A stretch of 64,000 bases of DNA from Sulfurihydrogenibium subterraneum DSM 15120 (GCF_000619805.1 NZ_JHUV01000010.1:1-64000); one strand, 5' to 3'. Counted from the stretch's first letter, positions 42,199-51,385 are shown. Numbers and translations are program-made. The notes: a model not told the origin generated them from the letters alone.

Positions 42199-42895
42199 CT
42201 GCTTTTATAAAAACTACATTAAAGTTTAACAATAAAGGTTTTTTATACTCTGAAAACTTTTTGTAAATCTTCCTTTTTTCTCCTATTGTACTTCCTGCTT
42301 TTCCTACTGAAGAACCTGTAAAATGAAGATGTAAAAGTAAATCTAATCCAGATTTAAACTCTAAGTTGTATTCTTTTGTTTCTAAATGCTGTATATTATA
42401 GTTTTTTGATAAAAGTTTAGTTAAATTTTCTACAGAGATAAAGTCAAAGTTTTTTTCTCCTAAAATCTTTTCAACCACTTTAAAGCTGTTTTCTACTGGC
42501 ATACAGAATAAAAATTTTCCATCTTTCTTTAAAACTCTGCTAATTTCATTAAAACTTTTTTCTAAATTAGTCCAATGTAAAGCAAAGTTAGACACAGCAT
42601 AATCAAAAGTGTTTGATTTAAAAGGTAGATTTTCTATATCTCCAACAATAATTTTTGGATTTTTATCTTTATAACTTTTTGCCATACTAAAAGATATGTC
42701 TAAACCTATAATATTTTTATTTAAAAAACTGGTTAATATTCCCGTTCCACAGCCTAAATCTATACCTAATCCATATAAATCTTTTGAAAGGTTTGCCAGT
42801 TTAATGGCAGTCTGTTTCTGAACGTAAATTTGAGTTTCATAACTTTTAATAGCTTTCGTGAAAGATATCTTTATTCTACTTTTACTGACAGACAA
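42182..42895 (-). CDS. bioC: Malonyl-ACP O-methyltransferase BioC
   Basis: Methylates malonyl-ACP so that it can prime fatty-acid synthesis towards pimeloyl-ACP methyl ester. The 237-aa class I SAM methyltransferase has GIDLGCGTGIL, FDYAVSNFALHWTNLEKS (the SNxALQWxxD-type BioC motif) and RVLKKDGKFLFCMP. It overlaps the bioH-like gene by 14 nt and ends in convergent overlap with the polyferredoxin gene. In isolation it could be a generic methyltransferase; the bioW/bioH context makes BioC likely. Confidence 0.82.
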   Translation of the reverse strand: MSVSKSRIKISFTKAIKSYETQIYVQKQTAIKLANLSKDLYGLGIDLGCGTGILTSFLNKNIIGLDISFSMAKSYKDKNPKIIVGDIENLPFKSNTFDYAVSNFALHWTNLEKSFNEISRVLKKDGKFLFCMPVENSFKVVEKILGEKNFDFISVENLTKLLSKNYNIQHLETKEYNLEFKSGLDLLLHLHFTGSSVGKAGSTIGEKRKIYKKFSEYKKPLLLNFNVVFIKAVNLQS

Positions 42896-43526
42896 CTTCC
42901 AACAAGTCCCTTTCTAAAAATGGTGCATGATGAGAGTCAAACAGATAAAGTTGACTGTTTTTTATTTTTTGACTGGTAAAAAATGCAGCTTCTTTGTTTA
43001 CTATTGTGTCTTTTATACCGTGTATTATGTGAGTTTCACATTCTATGCTTGGTAAAATATCTCTAAGGTCTAAGTTTATAAAGTCGTTAAGCAGTGCAAT
43101 ACTGCCATCTTTTTCTGGAACAAGGCATCCAGGGTCTTTTTCTACAGCTGATATTCTAAAATTTTTAACTGTTTTTTCAAAATCTTTTTTAAGGTTTATC
43201 ATAAACGCTTTTATACTTGCCTTTGGACTTCCAAGTTTTTCATCTTCAAATTTAGGACTAAAACCTATAAGTACTAATTTTTTAATATTTTTATTTTTTA
43301 AAGCAGTTAAAACGCTTACGGAAGCTCCTAAAGACCATCCTATTAAAGTTGTAGGCTGGTTAATACTATTTGATATGTAATTTGAAAAAGATTCTATAGA
43401 TATAAATGTATAATCTTTATTTCCACCGTGAAAAGGAAGGTCTAAAAACTCTGCATTATCTAAGTAAAAGTAATCACTCCATACATTCTTAGAAAAACCC
43501 CATCCGTGAATGAAAATTCTTCTCAC
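42882..43526 (-). CDS. bioH: Pimeloyl-ACP methyl ester carboxylesterase, BioH/BioG-like
   Basis: 214-aa alpha/beta hydrolase: RRIFIHGWGFSKNVW at the N-terminus, nucleophile Ser in GWSLGASVS, probable acid in HGIKDTIV (Asp), and His in DSHHAPFLE. BioH has GWSLGG. Some lineages use the analogous esterases BioG, BioK or BioJ, so the exact subtype is uncertain. Its place between bioW and bioC (4- and 14-nt overlaps) supports the role of cleaving the methyl ester of pimeloyl-ACP methyl ester. Confidence 0.78.
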   Translation of the reverse strand: MRRIFIHGWGFSKNVWSDYFYLDNAEFLDLPFHGGNKDYTFISIESFSNYISNSINQPTTLIGWSLGASVSVLTALKNKNIKKLVLIGFSPKFEDEKLGSPKASIKAFMINLKKDFEKTVKNFRISAVEKDPGCLVPEKDGSIALLNDFINLDLRDILPSIECETHIIHGIKDTIVNKEAAFFTSQKIKNSQLYLFDSHHAPFLERDLLEVVCQ

Positions 43527-44260
43527 TGTAAATCCCCTAAATTTTTTATCAAAAATGCTTTTTTTTCTAAGTATTCATAAAGATCTTCTATATTTACTGT
43601 ATCCTTTACAAAGTATATTCTACCACCTTTTTCGTTTGATTTTTGTTTTAATGGGTTTATTCTGTAGTAGGTTGTTTTGGTTGCAACATATCCAATTGTA
43701 TAATCTGGGTCATCTGATATACAGTATTCTGCTACTATACTTACATGGTTTAGATTTTTTGTAGCCAAGGCTATTGCATCTACTGTTCTTTCTGTGTATC
43801 CTTTTTCTTTTAAAAGTTGTGTAATACTCTCTCTGTCTTCAAAATCTACGTTAACTGTTCTTACGCCTCTTATTTTATCCTTTTCTAATCTTTCTCCTGA
43901 TAGACTTACTATCATTGCACCTCTCATATTTTCTCCATCTGCAGCTCCCTGATGAATCAGATCTATATACTTTTCTGCTACTTTTTTATCTACTCCTTGG
44001 TTTTGCAAAATTTCAACCGCTACTTTATTGCCTTCTATCCAATCTTTAACATTAAATGTTTTTATGTTTAGGCTTTTTTCTATGTAGTGTAAATCATTTA
44101 TCTTTTCGACCTTTATGTTTAAAAAGTCAAAATCTTTAGGTCTTTGGGAGAGCTGGCTTATAACAATAGGTAAGTCCTCTTTTAAAACTATTCTCTCAGC
44201 TCCTGAAATGTGTTTTCCTTGTAAGCTTGCTCTCATTTTTACAGAGAAGTACTCTTTCAT
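43523..44260 (-). CDS. bioW: 6-carboxyhexanoate-CoA ligase BioW
   Basis: Activates free pimelate to pimeloyl-CoA. 245 aa, matching known BioW. Diagnostic sequences are FSVKMRASLQGKHISGAERIV, GAADGENMRGAM and IRGVRTVNVDF (quoted in part). It overlaps the thioesterase gene upstream and the bioH-like gene downstream, each by 4 nt (ATGA-type). The presence of BioW with BioC/BioH is unusual (see findings). bioF, bioA, bioD and bioB are not in the window. Confidence 0.92.
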   Translation of the reverse strand: MKEYFSVKMRASLQGKHISGAERIVLKEDLPIVISQLSQRPKDFDFLNIKVEKINDLHYIEKSLNIKTFNVKDWIEGNKVAVEILQNQGVDKKVAEKYIDLIHQGAADGENMRGAMIVSLSGERLEKDKIRGVRTVNVDFEDRESITQLLKEKGYTERTVDAIALATKNLNHVSIVAEYCISDDPDYTIGYVATKTTYYRINPLKQKSNEKGGRIYFVKDTVNIEDLYEYLEKKAFLIKNLGDLQ

Positions 44261-44649
44261 TCCAGTACGTGTTTATCTAAAACGTAGCATTTAAACAATC
44301 CTTCAAAAAACTGCTGATTAGAATCTTCTATGTGTCCTACTACTTTAACTGTAATTTTCTTTCCTTCTTGAGATATTACTTCACTTTGAAAAATTGCATT
44401 TTGACCTAACTTCAGTGGTTTTAAAAACTTTACTTCTGCACCGCCTAAAACTACATTAGGGTGGTTCACTGTTAACATAGCACAGTAGTCTGCAGCTGAG
44501 AAGATGAATCCTCCGTGTATAAGTCCTTTTTCGTCTGCTACCATTCTCTCGTCTGTAATTAGTTTCACTGTGGCGGTTTTGCATTCTTCTATGGATACAG
44601 GGTATCCACTTAGAGAGTTGTCTATCTTATGGTGAGTTTTTATCTGCAT
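44257..44649 (-). CDS. Hotdog-fold thioesterase of the pimelate cluster
   Basis: 130-aa PaaI/FapR-type hotdog protein with GLIHGGFIFSAADYCAMLTVN (the HGG-x9-14-D helix motif) and LGGAEVKFLKPLKLGQNAIF. It lacks the N-terminal HTH of FapR, so an enzymatic role is expected: hydrolysis of an acyl thioester. Immediately upstream of bioW with a 4-nt overlap, it could release free pimelate from pimeloyl-ACP for BioW to activate (inference). Confidence 0.8.
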   Translation of the reverse strand: MQIKTHHKIDNSLSGYPVSIEECKTATVKLITDERMVADEKGLIHGGFIFSAADYCAMLTVNHPNVVLGGAEVKFLKPLKLGQNAIFQSEVISQEGKKITVKVVGHIEDSNQQFFEGLFKCYVLDKHVLE

Positions 44650-44650
44650 T

Positions 44651-45256
44651 TTACAACCTCTTACTTCCTTCTCTGATTACTTTTATTTTACCGTTTTCTA
44701 CTTTTACTATGGTTGATGGAACATTTTTTTCAACCTTTCCACTGTCAACATAAAGGTCTATACTGTCTTTAAAGTATTCTATCGCTTTTTCTATGTCTTC
44801 AGCGGGTGTTAAGTCTGATGGGTTTGCACTTGGAGCTACAACTGGTCTTCCTAACTCTTTTAAAAAAGATAGAAAAACAGAGTCATCTGGAATCCTAAAG
44901 CCTAATGAGTTTTTGCCTCTATGTAGATACTGAAACTCTCCTTTATGGTCTTCTACATCAAATATTACGGTAATACCTTTTTTATTTAAAATCTTTTCTC
45001 CTTGAGGATTAGGTTTTATGTTAAATTTTTTTAAATCTTCCGAAGATGGTATTAGTATGATAAAAGGTTTGTCTTCTGGTCTTCCTTTGAGTTTGTATAT
45101 TTTTTCAACGGCTTGTTTGTTTAATGCGTCTGCAAGTATGCCGTAAATTGTGTCTGTTTTTGCAATAACTAATTTTCCTTGTTTTATGTAAGGGATTGCA
45201 TCAAAAAGGTTATTTGATACTTTAATATGAGTATTCATCTGTTGGAAATTTTCCAT
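44651..45256 (-). CDS. tsaC: L-threonylcarbamoyladenylate synthase (TsaC/Sua5 family)
   Basis: Makes the TC-AMP intermediate of t6A37 tRNA modification. 201 aa, the YrdC-only form. Motifs: VIAKTDTIYGILADA, YKLKGRPEDKPFIIL, and VVAPSANPSD. The start given overlaps panB by 35 nt; an in-frame ATG at 45238 (MNTHIKVSNNL) would also give a complete YrdC domain. The thioesterase gene follows directly. Confidence 0.9.
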   Translation of the reverse strand: MENFQQMNTHIKVSNNLFDAIPYIKQGKLVIAKTDTIYGILADALNKQAVEKIYKLKGRPEDKPFIILIPSSEDLKKFNIKPNPQGEKILNKKGITVIFDVEDHKGEFQYLHRGKNSLGFRIPDDSVFLSFLKELGRPVVAPSANPSDLTPAEDIEKAIEYFKDSIDLYVDSGKVEKNVPSTIVKVENGKIKVIREGSKRL

Positions 45257-46010
45257 CTTTTACCTCTTGATTGTAGGAAGATAGAGCCTGTTTTATTAGT
45301 TTGCCTGCTTCAAGGTATCTTTTTACAAACTTAGGTGTTTTTTCAAATATTCCTATCAGGTCGTGGAAAACAAGTACTTGTCCATCTGTATCTTTTCCAG
45401 CTCCTATGCCTATGGTAGGTATTTTTAAGCTATCTGTTATTGTTTTTGCTAAATCTGACGGGACAGCTTCTAACACTATAGAAAAAGCTCCAGATTCTTC
45501 TAATGCTTGTGCATCTTCTAATATTCTTTTTCTACTGTCTATGGTTTTACCTTGGACTTTGTAGCCTCCAAAGAGGTTTATAAATTGCGGCGTTAATCCT
45601 AAATGTCCCATTACTGGTATTCCTATGGATACTAATTTTTTTGTGATTTCTAAAACTATTCCAGCTCCTTCTAACTTAACTGCGTTTGATCCTGATTCTT
45701 TTATTACTCTACCTGCATTTTTAACAGCTTCTTCTACTGAGGTGTGATAACTCATAAATGGCATATCTACAACTATAAAAGTGTTTGGAGCTCCTTTTCT
45801 AACAGCTTTAGCGTGATAAATCATTTCATCTAATGATACTGGCAGAGTTGAGTTGTTGCCTTGAATTACCATCCCAAGAGAATCTCCAACAAGAATGGCA
45901 TCTATTCCAGATTCTTCACAGAGTTTTGCAGACCAGTAGTCATAGGTAGATATCATAGTTATTTTTTGCCCTAACTCTTTTGCTTTAAAAAACTGTGTAA
46001 TGTCTTTCAA
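45222..46010 (-). CDS. panB: 3-methyl-2-oxobutanoate hydroxymethyltransferase
   Basis: First committed step of pantothenate synthesis, adding a hydroxymethyl group from methylene-THF to ketoisovalerate. 262 aa with MISTYDYWSAKLCEESGIDAILVGDSLGMV (quoted here as GDSLGMVIQGNNSTLPV), KLEGAG, VMGHLGLTPQ and the late GAGKDTDGQVLVFHDL. Typical length. First gene of the panB-tsaC-thioesterase-bioWHC run on the minus strand, which thus concerns CoA and acyl-CoA precursors. Confidence 0.95.
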   Translation of the reverse strand: MKDITQFFKAKELGQKITMISTYDYWSAKLCEESGIDAILVGDSLGMVIQGNNSTLPVSLDEMIYHAKAVRKGAPNTFIVVDMPFMSYHTSVEEAVKNAGRVIKESGSNAVKLEGAGIVLEITKKLVSIGIPVMGHLGLTPQFINLFGGYKVQGKTIDSRKRILEDAQALEESGAFSIVLEAVPSDLAKTITDSLKIPTIGIGAGKDTDGQVLVFHDLIGIFEKTPKFVKRYLEAGKLIKQALSSYNQEVKDGKFPTDEYSY

Positions 46011-46125
46011 AATGTTTTTACTCCGAAAGTTAGCTTTGAAAATATTATATATGCTAATAGTGAGTTTTTCCAGAATGTAAGTCAGAAAAAAAGAAAGGTG
46101 GAGGATGTTTAGAAGAATGAGCTAA

Positions 46126-46214
46126 AATTCCTTCATAGTCGGGAGAAAACCGAGATTTTTGAAGGCGGAGGATTTAGCGTTGTTGACTTCAATTCCCTCA
46201 TAGTCGGGAAAATC
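46126..46214. CRISPR. Possible CRISPR remnant: two degenerate repeats, 65-nt period
   Basis: AATTCCTTCATAGTCGGGA at 46126-46144 (then GAAAAC) and AATTCCCTCATAGTCGGGA at 46191-46209 (then AAAAT) differ at a single position in the core. The shared TTCCC...GGGA can form a small stem, and the GAAAAC ending and the 36-nt gap are CRISPR-like. But the gap sequences also resemble each other partly (GGYGGAGGAT), so a 65-bp tandem duplication of some other element is possible. No cas gene is in the window. Confidence 0.4.
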
Positions 46215-46224
46215 TAAAAAAATT

Positions 46225-47262
46225 TTAATTTCTATAAATATACTCAATAATCTTCTCTGTTGCAGAGAGGATAGAGTGTTTCTTTATTTCTTGGTGTAGT
46301 TTTAACAAATCGTTGTTTAAAGACTGCTTTATCTTTTCCTTTAATGTGTCCTGCGTTAAATCTTTCTCCTCAATTATCTCACACAAACCTAAATCATAAA
46401 GCCATTTAACGTTATAAAACTGATGGTTAGAAGCTGCGTAAGGATAAGGTATAAATATAGCGTACTTTCCAAAGGCTAAAATCTCGTTTACAGTTCCAGA
46501 CCCGCTTCGTGATACGATTAAGTCCGCCTTTTTATACAGCTCCTGCATGTTTTCGTAGTAATCGTAAACAGTTAGATTATTAAGTTTTGGCAACTCAACT
46601 TCCCACTTGCCTTTTATCAAGATAAATTCAATTTCTGGTAGAGTTTTTGCAAGGTTTACAGTTATTTCAGATAGCTTTTTAGACCCTTGACTTCCTCCTA
46701 CAACTAAAACAGTTTTTTTATCTGTAGGTGTGTAGATATAATTTTTAGCTTCTTCTATTATGGCTTTTCTAAGGGGCATTCCTGTTAAAAATGTTTTTTT
46801 AGGATTAAAAAATTTCTTTGTGTAATGGAAAGTTATAAATATTTTTTTCGCAAAGAAAGACAGTAAACGATTTGTGTAAGATGGGATAGAGTTTTGCTCG
46901 TGAATGTATAAAGGAGTTTTCGTTAAAAAAGATGCAAATCCAAGAGGAAAAGAAGTATATCCTCCAAAACATATTGAAAAATCAGGTTTTTCTTTTTTTA
47001 TTAACTTTTTTACTTTAAAGGTTGTTTTTAAAAGAGAGTAAATCCCTTTAACTTTTCCAAAAAGTCCTCTTCCTCTTACAGCTTCCATTCTAAGTAGTAT
47101 AACTTCGTCTGCGTAGGCAAAACCTTTTTTAGCTTCTATCCCTTTGTCTGTCCCTACGTATATTACTTTATAACCTTTTTCTTTTAAAGCCTGTGCGACA
47201 GATAAGGCAGGATAGTAATGTCCTCCTGTTCCACCACCAGATATAAAAACAGTTTTCATCAT
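46225..47262 (-). CDS. murG: UDP-GlcNAc:undecaprenyl-PP-MurNAc-pentapeptide GlcNAc transferase
   Basis: Makes lipid II from lipid I on the inner face of the membrane. GT-B fold, 345 aa: SGGGTGGHYYPALSVA (first glycine-rich motif), FGGYTSFPLGFA, HEQNSIPSYTNRLLS, GGSQGSKKLS and SRSGSGTVNEI. It overlaps ftsW by 4 nt. Third gene of the murD-ftsW-murG order, a standard dcw-cluster segment. Confidence 0.96.
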   Translation of the reverse strand: MMKTVFISGGGTGGHYYPALSVAQALKEKGYKVIYVGTDKGIEAKKGFAYADEVILLRMEAVRGRGLFGKVKGIYSLLKTTFKVKKLIKKEKPDFSICFGGYTSFPLGFASFLTKTPLYIHEQNSIPSYTNRLLSFFAKKIFITFHYTKKFFNPKKTFLTGMPLRKAIIEEAKNYIYTPTDKKTVLVVGGSQGSKKLSEITVNLAKTLPEIEFILIKGKWEVELPKLNNLTVYDYYENMQELYKKADLIVSRSGSGTVNEILAFGKYAIFIPYPYAASNHQFYNVKWLYDLGLCEIIEEKDLTQDTLKEKIKQSLNNDLLKLHQEIKKHSILSATEKIIEYIYRN

Positions 47263-48356
47263 TTCCTCTTTACAAAACTTACTTTTACAGGTTCTTTAGA
47301 TATTCTTAAAAGTATGCCAATATAAACAAAAGACATTAAAAGAGAAGACCCTCCATAACTTATAAAAGGCAGTGTAAACCCAGTAGAAGGAAAAAGGTTA
47401 AGATTTACAAACATGTGAAACACTGCATTTAAAGTGATAATGTAAGTTATTCCTAAACCTAAAACCTGTGTAAAAAGGTCTTCTTTTTCTAAAGAGATTT
47501 TAACACCTCTGTATAAGATAATAAAAAATAGAAATATAACCAAAGAAGTTCCTATCAATCCTGTTTCTTCTCCTAAAAGGGAAAATATGTAGTCTGTATG
47601 AATCTCTGGAAGGTAGTTTAACTTTTGAGTTCCCATTCCTATTCCTTCTCCAAAAGGTCCTCCTTTTGCAAAGGATAACATAGCCTGATATGGCTGATAT
47701 CCTTCTTTTGAAGATGGGTCAGGGTTAAGCCAGCCTTTTAGTCTGTTGAAAGCATAATTACTTTTTAATATAAAAAACATCACAAAAACAGGAATAATAA
47801 AAAATACAGGTGTTAAAACGTATCTAACCTTTAAAGGAGATGAAAAAAGAATCAAACCTGTAAGAATAAATAGAAAAAGCGCAGCTCCCTTGTGTGGCTC
47901 AACTGCCACAAGTAGCCCTATCAATCCAACAATAAAGTATATAACAACAACAGGTTCAAAACTGTCTAACTTATCTTCTTTCCGTGATAAATACTTGGCT
48001 ATAAACAAGACAGTGGCAAACTTTACAAACTCTGAAGGTTGAAACTTAAACAAGCCTAAGTTTATCCATCTTTTTGTTCCTGTTCCGTCAGATGGTAAAA
48101 TCAAAACAACTATCAAAAGGATAATAGAAATTATAAATATAAGGTAAGCATTTTTTTTCCAAAAATCTATAGGAATAGAAAAAGCAACGATTAAACCAAT
48201 TGTTGCAATTATCAAAGAGAGAATGTGTCTTTTAAGATAGTAAAACGGGTCAGAAGTAGCGGTATAAGTAGCACTGTAGATGGCAACTAAACCTATTATA
48301 ACAAGTAAAGCAAAAGATATAAATAAAGCCCAATCTATATAAAAACTTCTAACCAT
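47259..48356 (-). CDS. ftsW: SEDS-family peptidoglycan polymerase FtsW
   Basis: Polytopic divisome glycosyltransferase, 365 aa with about ten helices. SEDS motifs: GTGTKRWINLGLFKFQPSEF, HTDYIFSLLGEETGLIG and LPFISYGGSSLLM. Its place between murD and murG, overlapping both, supports FtsW over RodA. Confidence 0.94.
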   Translation of the reverse strand: MVRSFYIDWALFISFALLVIIGLVAIYSATYTATSDPFYYLKRHILSLIIATIGLIVAFSIPIDFWKKNAYLIFIISIILLIVVLILPSDGTGTKRWINLGLFKFQPSEFVKFATVLFIAKYLSRKEDKLDSFEPVVVIYFIVGLIGLLVAVEPHKGAALFLFILTGLILFSSPLKVRYVLTPVFFIIPVFVMFFILKSNYAFNRLKGWLNPDPSSKEGYQPYQAMLSFAKGGPFGEGIGMGTQKLNYLPEIHTDYIFSLLGEETGLIGTSLVIFLFFIILYRGVKISLEKEDLFTQVLGLGITYIITLNAVFHMFVNLNLFPSTGFTLPFISYGGSSLLMSFVYIGILLRISKEPVKVSFVKRK

Positions 48357-49623
48357 TTTTACTTTCCAAACTTTTTACGATACTTATATACTGATTTCCT
48401 CTGTCAGCATAACTTTTAAACATATCAAAACTTGCACACCCTGGAGATAGTATTACAGTATCTCCTTTTTCGGCATTATTGTAGCTTTTTATTACAGCAT
48501 CTTCTAAACTGTCTGCAAGTTCTACCTGAGTGTAATTTTCTATCATACTTTTTATCTGTTCTTTGTCTCTTCCTATGATTATGGCTTTTTTTACTTTTTG
48601 TTTTAACTTGTCTGATAAAGCAGAAAAGTCTCCTCCTTTGTTTATACCGCCTAAAATCAGTATTACGTTTTTATCAAAGCTGTCTATTGCCTTTTCAACT
48701 GCTTGGACTGTGGTAGCTTTTGAGTCGTTATAAAAAGAAATACCGTTTATACTACTTACAAACTCTATCCTGTGGGGAAGAGGTTTAAACTCTTGAATAA
48801 CTTTTAATACACTATCTAAATCCAGTCCATACAGATAAGATACAAGTAAAGATGCCATTACGTTTTGAAGGTTGTGAAGTCCTACCAGTAAAGTTTTAAC
48901 TTTAAACTCTATTTTTTCTTTTTCTTGAAGTACAAGTCTGTATTCTCTTGACCCTTCAATACCTTTTAGGTAAATCCCTTTTTTGTCCTCTGGAAGCTGA
49001 TTTAATGAAAAGTAGTAAATCTGACTTTTTGCTTTTACTTGTCTTAGACAGTTGTCATCGTAGTTTAAAACAAGATAATCTTCCTCTTGTTGATTTTTAA
49101 AAATTTTAAACTTTGAAAGAATGTAATGTTTCATCTTTTTATGCCAATCAAGGTGGTCTTTTGATATGTTTAGTATAACCGCTATTTTAGGTTTAAATCT
49201 TTTGGTAGAGTAAAGTTGAAAAGAAGACAGTTCCAATACTGCAATTTCGGTTTTATTATCCGCTTCTATAAAAGGTACTCCGTAATTTCCCCCTACAAAA
49301 ACACTTTTTCCAGATAGATTTTTAAAAATCTCATACACTAGCGACGTAGTGGTAGTTTTACCATCTGTTCCTGTTATTCCGATAATGTCTCCTTTAAAGA
49401 AGCTACAAGCATACTCTACATCTGAGATTATCGGGATTTTATTTTTTCTTGCAAATTTATAAATCCTGTGATAAAAGGGAATGCCAGGAGAAACTATTAT
49501 AAGCTGTGGATTTAAGTTTGTTAGACTATCTTGGTCATCTATTATTACATTTTCTATCTTTTTTTCGTCTAAAAACTTTTTTACCGCTAAGCCAGTTTTC
49601 CCTTTTCCGTAAATTAGTATCAT
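48349..49623 (-). CDS. murD: UDP-N-acetylmuramoylalanine-D-glutamate ligase
   Basis: Adds D-Glu to UDP-MurNAc-L-Ala in the cytoplasm. 424 aa: an N-terminal Rossmann-like domain (LIYGKGKTGLAVKKFL), the ATP-binding loop GITGTDGKTTTTSLV, ISKDHLDWHKKM and YNDSKATTVQAVEKAI. Slightly shorter than E. coli MurD. First gene of the murD-ftsW-murG operon, overlapping ftsW by 8 nt. Confidence 0.95.
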   Translation of the reverse strand: MILIYGKGKTGLAVKKFLDEKKIENVIIDDQDSLTNLNPQLIIVSPGIPFYHRIYKFARKNKIPIISDVEYACSFFKGDIIGITGTDGKTTTTSLVYEIFKNLSGKSVFVGGNYGVPFIEADNKTEIAVLELSSFQLYSTKRFKPKIAVILNISKDHLDWHKKMKHYILSKFKIFKNQQEEDYLVLNYDDNCLRQVKAKSQIYYFSLNQLPEDKKGIYLKGIEGSREYRLVLQEKEKIEFKVKTLLVGLHNLQNVMASLLVSYLYGLDLDSVLKVIQEFKPLPHRIEFVSSINGISFYNDSKATTVQAVEKAIDSFDKNVILILGGINKGGDFSALSDKLKQKVKKAIIIGRDKEQIKSMIENYTQVELADSLEDAVIKSYNNAEKGDTVILSPGCASFDMFKSYADRGNQYISIVKSLESKNG

Positions 49624-49671
49624 TTATAGTTAAACTCCTATAAGTTTCGCAAATTCAAATTATAATTATAT

Positions 49672-49699
49672 ATCATAGCAAGCATAAAAAGGCTGTAAA
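49672..49699 (-). promoter_or_regulatory. Probable promoter of murD-ftsW-murG
   Basis: Minus strand TTTACA (49694-49699), 16-nt spacer, TATGAT (49672-49677), about 50 nt upstream of the murD start. Confidence 0.5.
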
Positions 49700-49737
49700 A
49701 AGAACTTTTTAAATTTATTCATCTATTTTTAATAAAC

Positions 49738-49765
49738 TTGACAATAACACACTAAACCTTATATT
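49738..49765 (+). promoter_or_regulatory. Probable promoter of dnaJ-hspR
   Basis: TTGACA (49738-49743), 16-nt spacer, TATATT (49760-49765), 41 nt before dnaJ. No full HspR-type inverted repeat (CTTGAGT-N7-ACTCAAG) is seen here. Confidence 0.6.
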
Positions 49766-49806
49766 ATAGTTATATAACAAAGTTTTAACAAGAGGTACTG
49801 ATAAGT

Positions 49807-50955
49807 ATGGCAGAGAAAAAAGATTATTATGAAATTTTAGGCGTTAGCAGGAATGCAACTCAAGATGAGATAAAAAAAGCGTACAGAAAACTTGCAAGAC
49901 AGTACCATCCAGACTTAAACCCTAACAACAAAAAAGAAGCTGAAGAGAAGTTTAAAGAAATAACAGAAGCTTATCAAGTTTTATCTGACCCTGAAAAAAG
50001 GAAAATTTACGACCAGTTTGGCCATGCAGGATTAAGTGGTAGCTATCAAGACTTTTCAAAACAGTATCGTTATCAAGATATAGGTGGAATAAATATTGAA
50101 GATTTATTTGAAGATTTAGACGATATATTTGGTTTTGGATTTGGAAAAAGAAAAAGCTCAAGACAACAAAGAAGACAGACTTACTATCAACCAGAAAACG
50201 GTGCGGATATATACCAAACTGTTACAATATCCCTTGAAGATGCATACAACGGTACAACCTTAGAGTTAGAAGTTCCAAGATACGTAATATGTGAAGCCTG
50301 CGGTGGAACTGGAGAAAAAGCAGGGTCAGAAGCAAAAGTTTGCCCAACTTGTGGTGGAACAGGAGAAGTATATCAAAATTTAGGTGGATTTTTAAGACTG
50401 TCTCAAACCTGTCCAACCTGTGGAGGAAAAGGTGTAATCCAAGAGCCTTGTGAAGTTTGCAACGGTAGAGGCCTTGTTATAAAGAAAGAAATAGTAAAAG
50501 TCAGAGTTCCACCAGGAGTTGACAATGGCTCTAAATTAAGAGTTCCCGGTAAAGGACACAGTGGAAGATTTGGCGGTGTACCAGGAGATTTATGGATTGT
50601 AATAAATGTTAAACCTCACTATCTCTTTGAAAGAAAAGGAGATAACATTTACTTAAAGGTAAATCTTTCTGTAGCAGAAGCGATAGAAGGCACAAGTTTA
50701 GAAGTACCTCTAATAAATGGAAAAACAGAAAAAGTTGAAATAAAACCCGGAACACAACCCGGCGATAAGATAAGACTTTACGGTAAAGGTATGCCAAGAC
50801 TAAAACAGTCTGGATACGGAGATTTAGTTGTAGAAGTAAACGTTGTAATTCTTTCAATAAAAGAACTATCAAAAGATGCTAAAAAATGTGTAAACAAACT
50901 TAAAGAAGAACAAAAAATAACAAATAGATTTTATAAATCCAAGTTAGAGGTTTAG
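49807..50955 (+). CDS. dnaJ: Chaperone protein DnaJ
   Basis: Hsp70 co-chaperone, 382 aa. The J domain (residues 5-68) has the HPD in [11 protein letters not shown]-type linker ([11 protein letters not shown]) follows, then four zinc-finger repeats: [24 protein letters not shown] and CEVCNGRG (about residues 160-222), then the two substrate-binding C-terminal domains. It is immediately followed by an HspR-type regulator gene, an arrangement known for autoregulated dnaJ/dnaK systems. dnaK and grpE are not in the window. Confidence 0.96.
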   Translation: MAEKKDYYEILGVSRNATQDEIKKAYRKLARQYHPDLNPNNKKEAEEKFKEITEAYQVLSDPEKRKIYDQFGHAGLSGSYQDFSKQYRYQDIGGINIEDLFEDLDDIFGFGFGKRKSSRQQRRQTYYQPENGADIYQTVTISLEDAYNGTTLELEVPRYVICEACGGTGEKAGSEAKVCPTCGGTGEVYQNLGGFLRLSQTCPTCGGKGVIQEPCEVCNGRGLVIKKEIVKVRVPPGVDNGSKLRVPGKGHSGRFGGVPGDLWIVINVKPHYLFERKGDNIYLKVNLSVAEAIEGTSLEVPLINGKTEKVEIKPGTQPGDKIRLYGKGMPRLKQSGYGDLVVEVNVVILSIKELSKDAKKCVNKLKEEQKITNRFYKSKLEV

Positions 50956-50959
50956 GGCT

Positions 50960-51385
50960 ATGAAGGACAGAAGAAAAGAACCTTTATATATGATAGGAAC
51001 AGTTGCAAAGATGTACAACATCCATCCTCAAACCCTAAGACTTTACGAAAAAGAAGGGCTCATCGTTCCTTCACGGACAAAAGGTAAAACAAGAATGTAC
51101 TCAGAAGAAGACTTAGATAGACTTGAGTTTATACTGTTTTTAACAAGAGAGATGGGTGTTAACCTTGCCGGAGTAGATGCAATTCTTAGAATGAAACAAC
51201 AGATAGAAGAACTTCAAAACCAGATACAGCTTCTTTTAACAAAAATTCAAGAAGAGATTAGAGAAAAGTACATAAACGACCAAACCCAGCAACAAAACGC
51301 TTTAGTTCAGCTTCCAAAAGTAGAAATAATGAAGATAGAAGAGTATATTTATAAAAAGTATAAAAAGAAAAAGGGTGATAAATGA
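50960..51385 (+). CDS. hspR: MerR-family heat-shock regulator HspR
   Basis: 141 aa: MerR-type winged HTH (MIGTVAKMYNIHPQTLRLYEKEG) with SRTKGKTRMYSEEDLDRL, then a coiled-coil dimerisation helix (VDAILRMKQQIEELQNQIQLLL, in part) and a long basic tail (YIYKKYKKKKGDK). MYNIHPQTLRLYEKEGLI is the HspR hallmark. It starts 4 nt after dnaJ and overlaps prmA by 4 nt. Expected to repress chaperone genes with DnaK as co-repressor (family knowledge). Confidence 0.9.
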   Translation: MKDRRKEPLYMIGTVAKMYNIHPQTLRLYEKEGLIVPSRTKGKTRMYSEEDLDRLEFILFLTREMGVNLAGVDAILRMKQQIEELQNQIQLLLTKIQEEIREKYINDQTQQQNALVQLPKVEIMKIEEYIYKKYKKKKGDK

